This document shows, piece by piece, positions 9,342-17,271 of a DNA stretch of 64,000 nt (positions are counted from its first letter, which is position 1; each line of letters opens with the position of its first letter). The notes beneath the pieces are model-generated. The model was not told the DNA's origin, ran no database searches, and saw only the letters and a program-made list of their open reading frames with translations. The DNA comes from Paraburkholderia tagetis (GTDB taxonomy: Bacteria; Pseudomonadota; Gammaproteobacteria; Burkholderiales; Burkholderiaceae). Both the position numbers and the translations under genes were made by a program. The stretch is from contig NZ_JAKLJA010000023.1 in the NCBI RefSeq assembly GCF_022213065.1, positions 1 through 64,000 on the forward strand, in the 5' to 3' direction.

Positions 9342-9737
9342 ATGGCCTGCAAACGCATTCCCCTCGCGCACGGCCGGCTGCATTCACTGCGCCGCCTGCG
9401 GGCAAGCGTCGTCTTCGTACGCACGGTCGCGGTTCTGGCTGTCTCCCTGCAGGCCGCCGGCGCGTTCGCCGAGTTGCCGGAACCCACCGATCTGGTCGAT
9501 CAGCAGCATTGCATGTTCTGCCATACGTCGGACGCGCCGTTTCTCGCGCCGTCGTTCCACCAGATCGCCGAACACTACCGCGATACCCCCAACGCGAGCA
9601 CGATGCTCGAAGACAAGCTCAGGCACGGCGGCAAGGCGCACTGGGGCGACATGGCGATGCCGCTGCCCGAAGACCGCGGCGGGCCGCTTTCGGCCGGGGA
9701 CGCGCGCACGCTCGTCCGGTGGGTGCTGAGCCAGTAG
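9342..9737 (+). CDS. small monohaem cytochrome c
   Basis: 131-aa exported c-type cytochrome. A signal peptide (hydrophobic segment about residues 22-43, likely cleavage after AFA) precedes one haem site, CMFCH, at residues 57-61. The distal Met ligand is probably in HWGDMAMPLP, giving a cytochrome c551/c552-like fold of about 85 mature residues. The start at 9342 has an AAGGAGA ribosome site. An FNR-type box lies upstream, fitting a role in low-oxygen electron transfer in the periplasm. The partner oxidase or reductase is not in the window. Confidence 0.87.
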   Translation: MACKRIPLAHGRLHSLRRLRASVVFVRTVAVLAVSLQAAGAFAELPEPTDLVDQQHCMFCHTSDAPFLAPSFHQIAEHYRDTPNASTMLEDKLRHGGKAHWGDMAMPLPEDRGGPLSAGDARTLVRWVLSQ

Positions 9738-9766
9738 ATTCGCGATATAGCCAACGGAGCGTCATC

Positions 9767-10132
9767 ATGCGCATTACCCTTCATCTCGACACTTTCGACC
9801 GGCTCGCGCCCGGTGCCTATGGCATCGTCTGGATCGACAAGGAGAGCGGCAAATGGTCCCGCGAGGGCCATGCTGGCCTGACGTTGCCGCGATGGGGCCG
9901 CTACCGCAGCGTGCAAGGCTGCACGTGGCTCATCGCAGGGGTTGACGGGGCCGAACTCTGCTCCCTCGCAGGACTCGATCTCGCGGGCCTTGACGGCCCC
10001 TTCGAGGGCGAGCATGGCCGGGTGCAATGGCATGGCTGCGCCCCGGAAGCGGCCACTGGGGACTGGCACGTGCAGTGCGTCGACGAAACCGCCTGCGATC
10101 CCGAGGACGCTTTTTTCGCGGACGAAGCTTGA
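9767..10132 (+). CDS. hypothetical protein, 121 aa
   Basis: Small acidic protein beginning MRITLHLDTFDRLAPGAYG, 29 bases after the cytochrome stop and probably in the same transcript. It is soluble with no TM segment or signal peptide and has four cysteines, including CDPED near the end. I do not recognise a family. Its place in an FNR-controlled unit suggests a low-oxygen role, but no function can be read from the sequence. It converges on the HPF-like gene across a shared palindrome. Confidence 0.7.
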   Translation: MRITLHLDTFDRLAPGAYGIVWIDKESGKWSREGHAGLTLPRWGRYRSVQGCTWLIAGVDGAELCSLAGLDLAGLDGPFEGEHGRVQWHGCAPEAATGDWHVQCVDETACDPEDAFFADEA

Positions 10133-10141
10133 TACTCACAA

Positions 10142-10175
10142 GACAGGATCAGGATCGCCTGATCCTGATCCTGTC
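10142..10175. terminator. bidirectional hairpin between convergent genes
   Basis: A perfect 15-bp stem with a 4-base loop (10142-10156 with 10161-10175). The stem is made of GATC-containing repeats. It lies between the hypothetical gene and the convergent HPF-like gene, whose stop codon is inside the stem. There is no T-run on either side, but its length and position suggest a two-way terminator. Confidence 0.65.
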
Positions 10176-10515
10176 AATGATCTCGCCGCGTACGGCCGTC
10201 TTCTGAAAAGGTGATCGTTGCGTCCGCCACCTTCAACTCGCGCTCGGCGGCGTCGAATGCCTCGCGCATCGCGGCGATCGGATCCTCACCGGTGCAATGG
10301 AGAATCGGCTTGAGCCCGTCCGACGCCGAGAGGAGGTCGAGGCGCACATCGTAAGCCTGACGCTGCCCCGCAGCGTGCAGTGACTCGATCGCAAGATGGC
10401 AGGACTTCAGCAGCCCGCTGAACCGTTCGAGACGCAACAACTGGACGCCGGCCTCCGCCTCGATGGCGGCGGACCCCGCAAAGCCCATATAGACAATCTG
10501 CATTCCCAGTCCCAT
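10174..10515 (-). CDS. HPF/RaiA-like ribosome hibernation factor homologue
   Basis: 113-aa protein with the short HPF (sigma54 modulation/S30AE) pattern: MQIVYMGFAGSAAIEAEAG, a helix, YDVRLDLLSASD, then a long C-terminal helix DPIAAMREAFDAAERELKVA. Such proteins bind the small ribosomal subunit and silence ribosomes in stationary phase or anoxia. It is the last gene of a three-gene minus-strand unit headed by a DUF1488 gene and an FNR-type box. Start could be the Met at 10515 or at 10503. It is divergent from classical HPF, so the assignment is moderate. Confidence 0.65.
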   Translation of the reverse strand: MGLGMQIVYMGFAGSAAIEAEAGVQLLRLERFSGLLKSCHLAIESLHAAGQRQAYDVRLDLLSASDGLKPILHCTGEDPIAAMREAFDAAERELKVADATITFSEDGRTRRDH

Positions 10516-10579
10516 CGCCTCGGCCTCCCTGCCTCGTCTATCTCTTTGCCAGCGCGCACCGACGCGACCGTGGCCAGCC

Positions 10580-10819
10580 CTACACCTCGAATGCGTGCCG
10601 GTTTTTCAGATCGATCCACAACATGCCTTCGCGCAGCCCATCCAGCACGGCAGCGGCCTCGGTGTCGAAGGTCCGATGATGAGCAAACGCATGACCGAAC
10701 GGCTGTTCCGGCTCGCCCTGCATGATGCTGATCTGGCAAGCAAAGCCGCCTTGTGGCGCGGGCGCCGTAGTCGCTTCGACGATCCACGTGCCGGCGTTGA
10801 CTGTACCCCTGAGTGTCAT
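10580..10819 (-). CDS. hypothetical small protein, about 79 aa
   Basis: Protein beginning MTLRGTVNAGTWIVEATTAP in the middle of the DUF1488/HPF-like unit. The start chosen has GGAG about 9 nt upstream; in-frame Met codons at 10834 and 10858 are alternatives. No TM segment or signal peptide is visible. The C-terminus LREGMLWIDLKNRHAFEV is hydrophobic-basic. I do not recognise a family. Co-transcription with stress genes is inferred from orientation and spacing. Confidence 0.55.
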   Translation of the reverse strand: MTLRGTVNAGTWIVEATTAPAPQGGFACQISIMQGEPEQPFGHAFAHHRTFDTEAAAVLDGLREGMLWIDLKNRHAFEV

Positions 10820-10879
10820 GATGCTGATCTCCATCTCGCGCGTCATGGTGCAAGCCATGGCGCAGGCAAAAAGTGCGCG

Positions 10880-11158
10880 TCATCGGCCATAAATGCGGAA
10901 CACGCCGCTGTGCAGGACGACCGGCGCGCCACGCGTCGCTTCGATCAGCGTGGCCGTGGCCTCTTCGATGGCGCAGCGATGCCCCCCGAACGCCATGAGG
11001 AGATCCGTCTCGCTGATCGAGTGCGCGCCGAAATGATCTTCGAGCGCTTCGGCAGTAATGCCACATTCGATCTGCGTACCATCCACCATGGCGGGGAACA
11101 CCAAAGTGAAGGACTCCGAGTCGAACTGGGGTGCTATCCGAGGGAACGAAATTTTCAT
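10880..11158 (-). CDS. DUF1488-family protein
   Basis: 92-aa protein with the DUF1488 pattern: MKISFP near the start, VFPAMVDGTQIECGITAEALEDHFGA in the middle, and a helix RCAIEEATATLIE. The family is common in proteobacteria and its function is unknown. It starts just downstream of an FNR-type box and heads the unit that ends with the HPF-like gene. A purine-rich GGAGGAGG ribosome site precedes the ATG. Confidence 0.75.
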   Translation of the reverse strand: MKISFPRIAPQFDSESFTLVFPAMVDGTQIECGITAEALEDHFGAHSISETDLLMAFGGHRCAIEEATATLIEATRGAPVVLHSGVFRIYGR

Positions 11159-11241
11159 GACCTGAACCTCCTCCCCCGCGCCAGCACAGAACGATGTACT
11201 TGGCGATTGAATTCAGGATAAGGTGCCGCGGGTGGTGTCCG

Positions 11242-11255
11242 TTGACACACGTCAA
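11242..11255 (-). promoter_or_regulatory. FNR/ANR-type box upstream of the DUF1488 unit
   Basis: TTGAC-N4-GTCAA, a perfect dyad. It lies in the short gap between the USP gene's 3' end and the DUF1488 start, centred about 90 bases before the latter's ATG. Confidence 0.6.
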
Positions 11256-11256
11256 T

Positions 11257-12105
11257 TCAATGACGACTGCCCGCAGCTGCAAAGACCGGGTGCCGCGAAA
11301 TCTGCGGCACGAGCAGCAACGGCAGCACGGTAGGTTGCGCGACATCGGCGGCGACGCTGCCGTAGCGCCACCGCCCACCCTCGTGGCCGCCGCGCGTTGC
11401 CAGCACCAGCAGGTCGGCACGCCATTGCAGCGCCGCCTCGACGATCGCATGTGAGGCCGCGTCGCCATCGTGCTGCGCTTCGAGGACAACCGCGTCGAAG
11501 TCTTCCGGATGCCGCTCGGCCGCCGGGTCGCATGCCAGATAGCCCACCCGGAGCGCTGTGTCCGGCGCCGCGATGCGCGCGGCTTCCCGGATCGCAAGGG
11601 CGGACGCGGCGTTCCCGTCGCTCGCGACGAAAATACGCCGCGGCGGCACCCGGCATCTGCGCGCGAAGGGCGTGGGCAGCACCAGCACGGGGCGCTGCGT
11701 CGATCCGGCAAGCGCGACCGGGCTGGACGGCGCGCCGATCGTCAGTTCCGCCTGCGAGGCGCACACGGCACGAGTCAGTCTCCGTGCCTGCCCCTCTCCC
11801 GCGTCTGTGTCGAGGATCTCCGTATCCGCTTCGAAGCCGCGTCGCACGAGCGTTTCGCGAGCGGCATCGACCGTGGCGGCCAGAACTAGCCTTCTCGTGA
11901 AGGCATGCGCGGCCTGAAACCCGGCGTCACCGCTGCAAGGCGCGACTGCAAGACCCACGATGTGAATGTGCGCGTGCCGCTGCGCCCAACCCGCCACGCA
12001 GTCGAGCAGCGAAGCGACATGCTCGCGTCCGCTCAGCATGACGACAATGCGCGAGAACGGCGCGACGACTGGCGCATCCAGGGATTTTTTTACCCAACGC
12101 TTCAT
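11257..12105 (-). CDS. universal stress protein (tandem UspA-type)
   Basis: 282-aa protein with two UspA-like halves: the first opens FSRIVVMLSGREHVASLLD and the second opens PPRRIFVASDGNAASALAI. The second half has the degenerate nucleotide-binding loop GGRWRYGSVAADV followed by VLPLLLVP. USPs of this type are induced by low oxygen and energy stress in Burkholderia. It is transcribed away from the Hsp20 gene and separated from it by an intrinsic terminator. No FNR box is evident immediately upstream of this gene. Confidence 0.82.
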   Translation of the reverse strand: MKRWVKKSLDAPVVAPFSRIVVMLSGREHVASLLDCVAGWAQRHAHIHIVGLAVAPCSGDAGFQAAHAFTRRLVLAATVDAARETLVRRGFEADTEILDTDAGEGQARRLTRAVCASQAELTIGAPSSPVALAGSTQRPVLVLPTPFARRCRVPPRRIFVASDGNAASALAIREAARIAAPDTALRVGYLACDPAAERHPEDFDAVVLEAQHDGDAASHAIVEAALQWRADLLVLATRGGHEGGRWRYGSVAADVAQPTVLPLLLVPQISRHPVFAAAGSRH

Positions 12106-12169
12106 GGTTCACTCCCCCGCGCCACCGCGAGCGCATGATGTGCTTTAGCGATAGCCGTCACGCGCAATG

Positions 12170-12197
12170 AAAAAAGCGCAGAGTGCTGTCTCTGCGC
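12170..12197 (-). terminator. intrinsic terminator after the Hsp20 gene
   Basis: An 8-bp perfect stem (12176-12183 with 12190-12197) followed, in the minus direction, by six U (A-run at 12170-12175). It lies about 70 bases beyond the Hsp20 stop and is a classical Rho-independent terminator. Confidence 0.85.
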
Positions 12198-12266
12198 CGT
12201 ACCGGCGCACGCCGTGCGGTCCTGCACGGGACGATGCGCCTGCCTCCCCTTCCCGTCTTCAGACTG

Positions 12267-12701
12267 TCATTCGATCTGCAGGCGCTTTTGCTCCGCCGGC
12301 GCCTTCTTCGGCAACGTCAGCGCAAGCACGCCGTCCTGATACTGGGCGCTTGCCTTGCTCTCGTCGATATCGCTCGCGAGCGAGAATGAACGCGCGAACG
12401 CGCCGCTATAGCGCTCGCGGCGAATCACGCGCTCGCCTTCCTTCAGCTCGGTGTTGCGCTCGACCTTCGCGTGAATCGACACCACATTGCCGTCGATCTT
12501 CACGTCGATGTCCTTCTTGTCCAGACCCGGGAGCTCCGCCTTGACCGTATAGGCCTGGTCGCTCTCGGTCACGTCGAGCTTCATGGCCGCGAGATCGGTG
12601 TCCTCCGTGGCAAGCAGGCTGCGCATCGGGCGAAACAGCCCCTGGAACAGATCGGAGACTGGCTCCATCGAAAACGGGTCGTAACGTGTCAGATTGCTCA
12701 T
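12267..12701 (-). CDS. Hsp20 / small heat-shock protein
   Basis: 144-aa alpha-crystallin-domain chaperone. The N-terminal arm MSNLTRYDPFSMEPVSDLF is followed by the crystallin domain with AMKLDVTESDQAYTVKAELP, GLDKKDIDVKIDGNVVSI and the C-terminal DGVLALTLPKK box. It holds unfolded proteins in an ATP-independent way. The start at 12701 has a strong AAAGGAGGAAAG ribosome site; an upstream in-frame Met would add 15 unlikely residues. It ends at an intrinsic terminator. An FNR-type box lies about 148 bases upstream. Confidence 0.93.
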   Translation of the reverse strand: MSNLTRYDPFSMEPVSDLFQGLFRPMRSLLATEDTDLAAMKLDVTESDQAYTVKAELPGLDKKDIDVKIDGNVVSIHAKVERNTELKEGERVIRRERYSGAFARSFSLASDIDESKASAQYQDGVLALTLPKKAPAEQKRLQIE

Positions 12702-12841
12702 CGTCTTTCCTCCTTTGAGCTTTGGCGAACCACGCAGCCCACTCATGGGCCGCGCCGGCGCATGGGCCTTCGCCCCTACGTTGCACGCCGCGCCCTGCTG
12801 CGTGCGCCGTATTCAATCTAAGAGCGCACCGCCTTTTCCGA

Positions 12842-12855
12842 TTGATCTGCCTCAA
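12842..12855 (-). promoter_or_regulatory. FNR/ANR-type box upstream of hsp20
   Basis: Read on the minus strand it is TTGAG-N4-ATCAA. Its centre is about 148 bases from the Hsp20 start, which implies a long leader. It lies 53 bases from the next box, which faces the divergent USP gene. Confidence 0.5.
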
Positions 12856-12907
12856 CGTGCCTGCGTGGCCACACACGTGGACGCCCGTGAGCGGCCCCAA
12901 CGGACGC

Positions 12908-12921
12908 TTGATTTAAATCAA
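12908..12921 (+). promoter_or_regulatory. perfect FNR/ANR box upstream of the 13.0-kb USP gene
   Basis: TTGAT-N4-ATCAA with a TTAA spacer, so the whole 14-mer is palindromic. It is centred about 98 bases before the USP ATG at 13013 and is the best consensus match in the window. Confidence 0.8.
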
Positions 12922-13012
12922 GGGTGAAGCGACGCCCGTTCCTAGACTCGAATCACTTCGTGGCCCGCCGGTCGGGCAGCGATCGTTCTTCTCATCTCGC
13001 CGGAGCCCTACC

Positions 13013-13852
13013 ATGACCTGCAAGACCTTGACGGTCCATCTGGATACGAGCGCGCGCGCCAACGCGCGGCTAGCGCTCGCCTTGAAACTCGCGCGGACCT
13101 GGGGCGCGCATCTGGACGGCCTGTTCGCCACCTTCGAGCCAAGCCCGCGTGAGTTCTACGTCATGGCAGGCACGGCCGACTACTACGACGCGCACCGCAA
13201 GCTGCGTGCGGAACAGCGTGGGGCGATCGAGCGGCTGTTCCATGCGGAGCTTGCTCGCGCACAGGTCGAAGGCGCCTGGTTCGCGGGAGAAGGCAGCCCG
13301 ATCGCCGCCGTCACGCAGCGCAGCCGGACCTCCGACCTGACGATCGTCGGGCAGACCGATCTGGACAACGCGGAGGCTTATGTTGCCGATCATTTCGCCG
13401 AGTCAGTCGTGATGGGAGCGGGGGGACCGGTGCTCGTGATGCCGTACACCGGCTACTTCGAAACCGTTGGCGAGCGCGTGCTCATTGGGTGGAACGGCAG
13501 CCGCGAAGCGGCACGCGCGGTTCACGACGCGATTGCCTTCATCACGCGCGCAGCGCACGTCACCATCGCGGCCACCTCGAGCACGTTCAAGTCCGGTGCG
13601 TCCCAGACGTCGTGCACGGATCTGGCGGCCATGCTAGCCCGTCACGGCGCGACCACCGTCGACATCGCGCGCTTCGACCGGGGCGCCCCTGACACCACGG
13701 GCGATGCCTTGCTCAGCTACGCCGCCGACGGCGGTTTCGACCTGCTCGTGATGGGCGCCTATGGTCACGCGCGGCTGCAGGAGCTCGTGCTTGGCGGCGC
13801 CACACGCTCGGTCCTGCTCACGATGACGCTGCCGGTGCTCATGTCGCATTGA
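13013..13852 (+). CDS. universal stress protein (tandem UspA-type)
   Basis: 279-aa USP with two domains. The first opens CKTLTVHLDTSARANARLAL and the second centres on GERVLIGWNGSREAARAVHD. The C-terminal nucleotide loop is MGAYGHARLQELVLGGATRSVL, close to G-x2-G-x9-G. The GGAG ribosome site is 7 nt before the ATG. A perfect FNR box lies upstream, so strong low-oxygen induction is expected. The single-domain USP follows 86 bases downstream and is probably co-transcribed. Confidence 0.88.
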   Translation: MTCKTLTVHLDTSARANARLALALKLARTWGAHLDGLFATFEPSPREFYVMAGTADYYDAHRKLRAEQRGAIERLFHAELARAQVEGAWFAGEGSPIAAVTQRSRTSDLTIVGQTDLDNAEAYVADHFAESVVMGAGGPVLVMPYTGYFETVGERVLIGWNGSREAARAVHDAIAFITRAAHVTIAATSSTFKSGASQTSCTDLAAMLARHGATTVDIARFDRGAPDTTGDALLSYAADGGFDLLVMGAYGHARLQELVLGGATRSVLLTMTLPVLMSH

Positions 13853-13938
13853 GCGGCTTTGCATACGCGCTTGCAGTGGCTTTGCACGGTCGGCGCAGCG
13901 ACTCCATCCCCGTCCCACATCGAGCCCGGAGGCCCACC

Positions 13939-14439
13939 ATGTTTTCCCGTATTCTCGTCGCACTCGACGGCAGCCAGACCGCTTCTGGCGCGCTCGATAC
14001 CGCGCTGCGGCTCGCGCACGACACGGGCGCGGAGCTGCAGCCGCTCTACGTGATCGACATGCCTGTGCTCGCCTATGACGTGCCGGGCTTCGATCCGTCG
14101 ATCGTCCGCGATGCGTATGTCGAAGAGGGCAAAATCGTCTGCACCGATGCCCAAGCCCGGATGACGCGGCAAGGCGTGAAAGGCGCGCCGCGCACCGTCG
14201 AAGTCGCACTGGGCGTCGAGGACGTCGCGCAGTGCATCGAGCGCGCCGCCGCCGACTGGCACGCGGAGCTCATCGTCATGGGCACGCATGGGCGCCGGGG
14301 CGTGCGGCGGTTGATGCTCGGCAGCGTCGCGGAGCGCGTGCTGCGCAGTGCGTGCCGCCCTGTGCTCCTCGTGCCGGCACGGGCGGCGGTGTCGGCCCCA
14401 AAGACGCCCGACGATCACCCTTCGAGCATTCCTGCATGA
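13939..14439 (+). CDS. universal stress protein (single UspA domain)
   Basis: 166-aa USP beginning MFSRILVALDGSQTASGALD, with the ATP-binding loop MGTHGRRGVRRLMLGSVAERVL that matches G-x2-G-x9-G-S exactly, so it should bind ATP. GGAGG lies about 8 nt before the ATG. It follows the two-domain USP in the same direction, and a short hairpin 30 bases past its stop may end the unit. Confidence 0.9.
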   Translation: MFSRILVALDGSQTASGALDTALRLAHDTGAELQPLYVIDMPVLAYDVPGFDPSIVRDAYVEEGKIVCTDAQARMTRQGVKGAPRTVEVALGVEDVAQCIERAAADWHAELIVMGTHGRRGVRRLMLGSVAERVLRSACRPVLLVPARAAVSAPKTPDDHPSSIPA

Positions 14440-14468
14440 CTCACATCGGCGAGTGAACCCAAGGTGTT

Positions 14469-14489
14469 TGGGTCCTGTTCGTCAGGACC
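14469..14489 (+). terminator. hairpin after the USP gene
   Basis: An 8-bp perfect stem (14469-14476 with 14482-14489) and a 5-base loop, 30 bases after the USP stop. It has no T-run, so termination is only suggested. Confidence 0.4.
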
Positions 14490-14688
14490 CGTCTCGCGCG
14501 CTGTGCTTCTGCGCTTCCCCGTTTGGCCACGCCCCCAATTCGAAATCAGCCTTTCACCCCATCTGTGTCAGGCATTTCTGACACGCGCCGCACACATCGG
14601 ACGTCAATCTCAGCCCGCGCTGATTGTTGCCACCCTGCCCAAAACCAATACTTAAGGCGTGACGAGAGCGGAAGCAGAGGAGCGAGTC

Positions 14689-15195
14689 ATGAGCCAGCAC
14701 GAAGGATCCGGATGCGCAGACGTCGTGTTCATGCACGATTTGCCCATCGGTGCTCATCTCGCCACCCGGCGCCCCGGGTATATGCATCATGGCATCTATA
14801 TCGGGAACGGCCGCGTCATTCACTACGCCGGTCTTTCAGGCCGCTTTGGCCCTGGCCCGGTCGAAACCGTCTCGATCGAACTTTTCTCGGCGGGTGTCGG
14901 TTTCCAGGTCGTCCAGCACCCCCACGCGCAATACACGGGCCTCGAGGTCGTGCGCCGCGCGGTCTCGCGTCTCGGCGAACAAAACTACAAGCTGCTTACC
15001 AATAATTGCGAACATCTCTGCCTGTGGTGCGTGCTCGGGCAAGGACGAAGCAACCAGGTCGATGCATGCATGCGCAATCCCGCACGCGCCGTGCGCGTCC
15101 TGTTCACGTTGTGCGTCTGCAAGCTGCTCCGCGGCTGGATGCTCGAGTCGTACAGCAAGACCGTCGAAATGCGTCTGCCGGCGCTGACCGCCTGA
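14689..15195 (+). CDS. LRAT-domain (permuted NlpC/P60-like) protein
   Basis: 168-aa protein with an LRAT fold. HHGIYIGNGRVIHYAG carries the His of the first motif, and NNCEHLCLWC carries the nucleophile Cys of the NCEHF-type motif. The family includes thiol acyltransferases and hydrolases acting on lipids or peptides. A hydrophobic C-terminal stretch (VRVLFTLCVCKLL) may anchor it in a membrane. The ATG at 14689 has AGAGGAG upstream; an in-frame GTG at 14659 is less likely. The substrate is unknown. Confidence 0.8.
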   Translation: MSQHEGSGCADVVFMHDLPIGAHLATRRPGYMHHGIYIGNGRVIHYAGLSGRFGPGPVETVSIELFSAGVGFQVVQHPHAQYTGLEVVRRAVSRLGEQNYKLLTNNCEHLCLWCVLGQGRSNQVDACMRNPARAVRVLFTLCVCKLLRGWMLESYSKTVEMRLPALTA

Positions 15196-15294
15196 TTCGA
15201 TTTGTTTCGGCCGACTCGATGCATCACGGCCGCCATTTACGCATGACAATAGCCGTTCGAGATTACATGCCGCAGGCTGGCTGCGCCCGGCCGC

Positions 15295-15984
15295 TTACAT
15301 GGGCGTGAAATACGTGGGATAGCCGAGATGGTCTTCGATGTCCTTCACGCCCGCGACGCGTTCGGCGCACACGCATATCGCCTTGCGCTCCTCCTCGGAG
15401 CCCACCGTGCCCCAAAGGTGCACGACGCCGTCCTTCACGACGACGTTCTCCGCCGCCATCGCCCAGCGATGTCCCTCGAGCGCGTGCACCACCGCCTGGC
15501 GTATGGCCTCGTCCGAAGCGAGCGCGTCCGGGCCGACCTGCGCCGCGCGCGCGAGCGCGCCGACCAGGTTCGAGCGGCTGACGATGCCGAGCACTTTTCC
15601 ATCGGCAACAACGGGCACGCGCTTGATGTGGTGCCGCTCGAGCAAGTCAGCGACTTCGGCCAGCGGCGTGGCGGGCAACACCGAAATTACATTTTCCGTC
15701 ATGATGTCGCTGACCTTGACGGCATGCTCCTTGAGGTACTCCGCCGCGAGCTTGCGGGTCGAATATAAAAACTCCGCGAGCCACGAACGCTGCGGCTTGC
15801 CGGTCCCCGTCTCCACGCGGTGCAGCAGATCGCCTTCGCTCACGAGACCGATGATCTTGCCGGCCTCGTCGACGACCGGCAGCCCACTGATGTGATGCTT
15901 CGCCATCAGTTCAGCCGCTTCAAAAACGGTCGCCGTGGCGACGACGGACACGACGTCCGTGGTCATGATGTCCGATGCTTGCAT
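15295..15984 (-). CDS. CBS-domain pair with C-terminal BON domain
   Basis: 229-aa protein. Two CBS motifs (MQASDIMTTDVVSVV..., then VSDIMTENVISVLPATP...) form a Bateman module that usually senses adenine nucleotides. The C-terminal BON segment has VVVKDGVVHLWGTVGSEEERKAI. The preferred start is the Met before QASDIM, with GGAGGAG ribosome site; a longer in-frame start is less likely. An FNR-type box precedes it. Proteins of this make-up belong to low-oxygen stress regulons in Burkholderia; the partner is unknown. Confidence 0.88.
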   Translation of the reverse strand: MQASDIMTTDVVSVVATATVFEAAELMAKHHISGLPVVDEAGKIIGLVSEGDLLHRVETGTGKPQRSWLAEFLYSTRKLAAEYLKEHAVKVSDIMTENVISVLPATPLAEVADLLERHHIKRVPVVADGKVLGIVSRSNLVGALARAAQVGPDALASDEAIRQAVVHALEGHRWAMAAENVVVKDGVVHLWGTVGSEEERKAICVCAERVAGVKDIEDHLGYPTYFTPM

Positions 15985-16052
15985 GAGCGTTCTCCTCCAT
16001 GTAGGCCAGCACTTCGACACCACCCAATGTAGCCTTCGAAGGCTGCCCTCAT

Positions 16053-16066
16053 TTGACGCTGATCAA
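16053..16066 (-). promoter_or_regulatory. FNR/ANR-type box upstream of the CBS-BON gene
   Basis: TTGAC-N4-ATCAA, one base from consensus. It is centred about 75 bases before the ATG at 15984, which suits an FNR-activated promoter with a start near 16018. Confidence 0.65.
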
Positions 16067-16206
16067 TTGAGGGGAGGACCCGGTGCATTTGCCCCTGGTG
16101 CGGGTCCCAATCTGATGGGCGCTCATGGCACTTCATGATGCGACAATTAACCACATGCTCAATTCGGCATTGCGGCTGATCAGGGGCTAGACACGCGTCT
16201 TACACT

Positions 16207-17001
16207 ATGCGCTTGACGCTCGCCGCCCGGAACACCGCCGTGCCAATCCACTATCTCCGCAGCTTCACTTCGATCGAACGCACCGAGCGAGCCAACCTCC
16301 GGCTCGGGCGCGCCCTGACGCTCATTGCCGGAGCCGCCAATGCAGGGGGCTTCCTGGCGGTCGGTCAATATACGTCGCACATGTCGGGCATCGTCTCGTC
16401 ATTCGCCGATCACGTCGCGCTGGGCGAATCCGGTCTCGCGCTTGGCGCGGTCAGTTCGGTCCTTGCCTTTGCCAGCGGCGCCGCGACTTCGGCCATCCTG
16501 ATCAACTGGGGACGCCGCCGCTCGGCGCACAGCGTCTACGCATTGCCTCTGTTGCTCGAAGCGGCCCTGCTCCTGTGCTTTGCCTCGCTCGGCGGGAATC
16601 TCGCGCACCATCACGTGTTGGCCGTGCCCGTGACGGTGGCGCTGCTTTGCTACGTCATGGGCGTGCAAAACGCCATGATCACGAAGATTTCGCGAGCCGA
16701 GATACGCACGACGCACATGACCGGCATCGTGACCGATCTGGGCATCGAGCTCGGCAAGGCGCTGTACTGGAACCGGGGCGTGCCGGCCGATGCCACGCGG
16801 CACGTCGCAGCGGACATGCAGCGGGTTCGCGTGCTGGCTTCGTTGCTCGGGATGTTCCTGCTAGGCGGAACGCTGGGCGCGATGGCATTCCGCCATTTTG
16901 GCTTTGCCTCGGCGGTGGCTTTGTCGATGCTGCTCGTCATGCTTGCCGGCGTCCCGCTCACGGACGACCTGCGTGGCCGCCCCGGGCGCGACCTCGTTTG
17001 A
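16207..17001 (+). CDS. DUF1275 (YoaK-family) membrane protein
   Basis: 264-aa integral membrane protein of the DUF1275/YoaK family. After a polar N-terminus there are about six hydrophobic segments. Family marks are AGAANAGGFLAVGQYTSHMSGI near the start, VMGVQNAMITKISRAEIRTTHMTGIVTDLGIELG in the middle, and a hydrophobic C-terminal segment. The role is unknown; a transporter function is often suggested. It ends close to the AraC-type gene, with about 270 noncoding bases between. Confidence 0.85.
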   Translation: MRLTLAARNTAVPIHYLRSFTSIERTERANLRLGRALTLIAGAANAGGFLAVGQYTSHMSGIVSSFADHVALGESGLALGAVSSVLAFASGAATSAILINWGRRRSAHSVYALPLLLEAALLLCFASLGGNLAHHHVLAVPVTVALLCYVMGVQNAMITKISRAEIRTTHMTGIVTDLGIELGKALYWNRGVPADATRHVAADMQRVRVLASLLGMFLLGGTLGAMAFRHFGFASAVALSMLLVMLAGVPLTDDLRGRPGRDLV

Positions 17002-17271
17002 CTACGCGAGCCGGCCGGGCCCGCATTGTCTGGACAAGCTTGGCCAGCCAGGTCTTGGTCCGCTGCCGCGGGACGCTTTCGGAAATCCGGCCCCGGATCT
17101 TTGAAAAAGGCACGCTGCGGCCTCCACCCCCCCTGCCAATTCCCTCAGTACCGCCCCGGGGCCGATCCGGATTGCGTGTGCATCGACAAGGCGATAGCGT
17201 TGCCCAGTATTGCTGCCCGGTGCTCGACTCATGTGCGCTCGGCGGCCCCTATCAGCAAGGAGATGACGAGC

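Noticed and set aside
16175..16190. Weak FNR-like box before the DUF1275 gene
   Set aside because: TTGCG-N4-ATCAG matches only about seven of ten key bases, which is within chance for this region.
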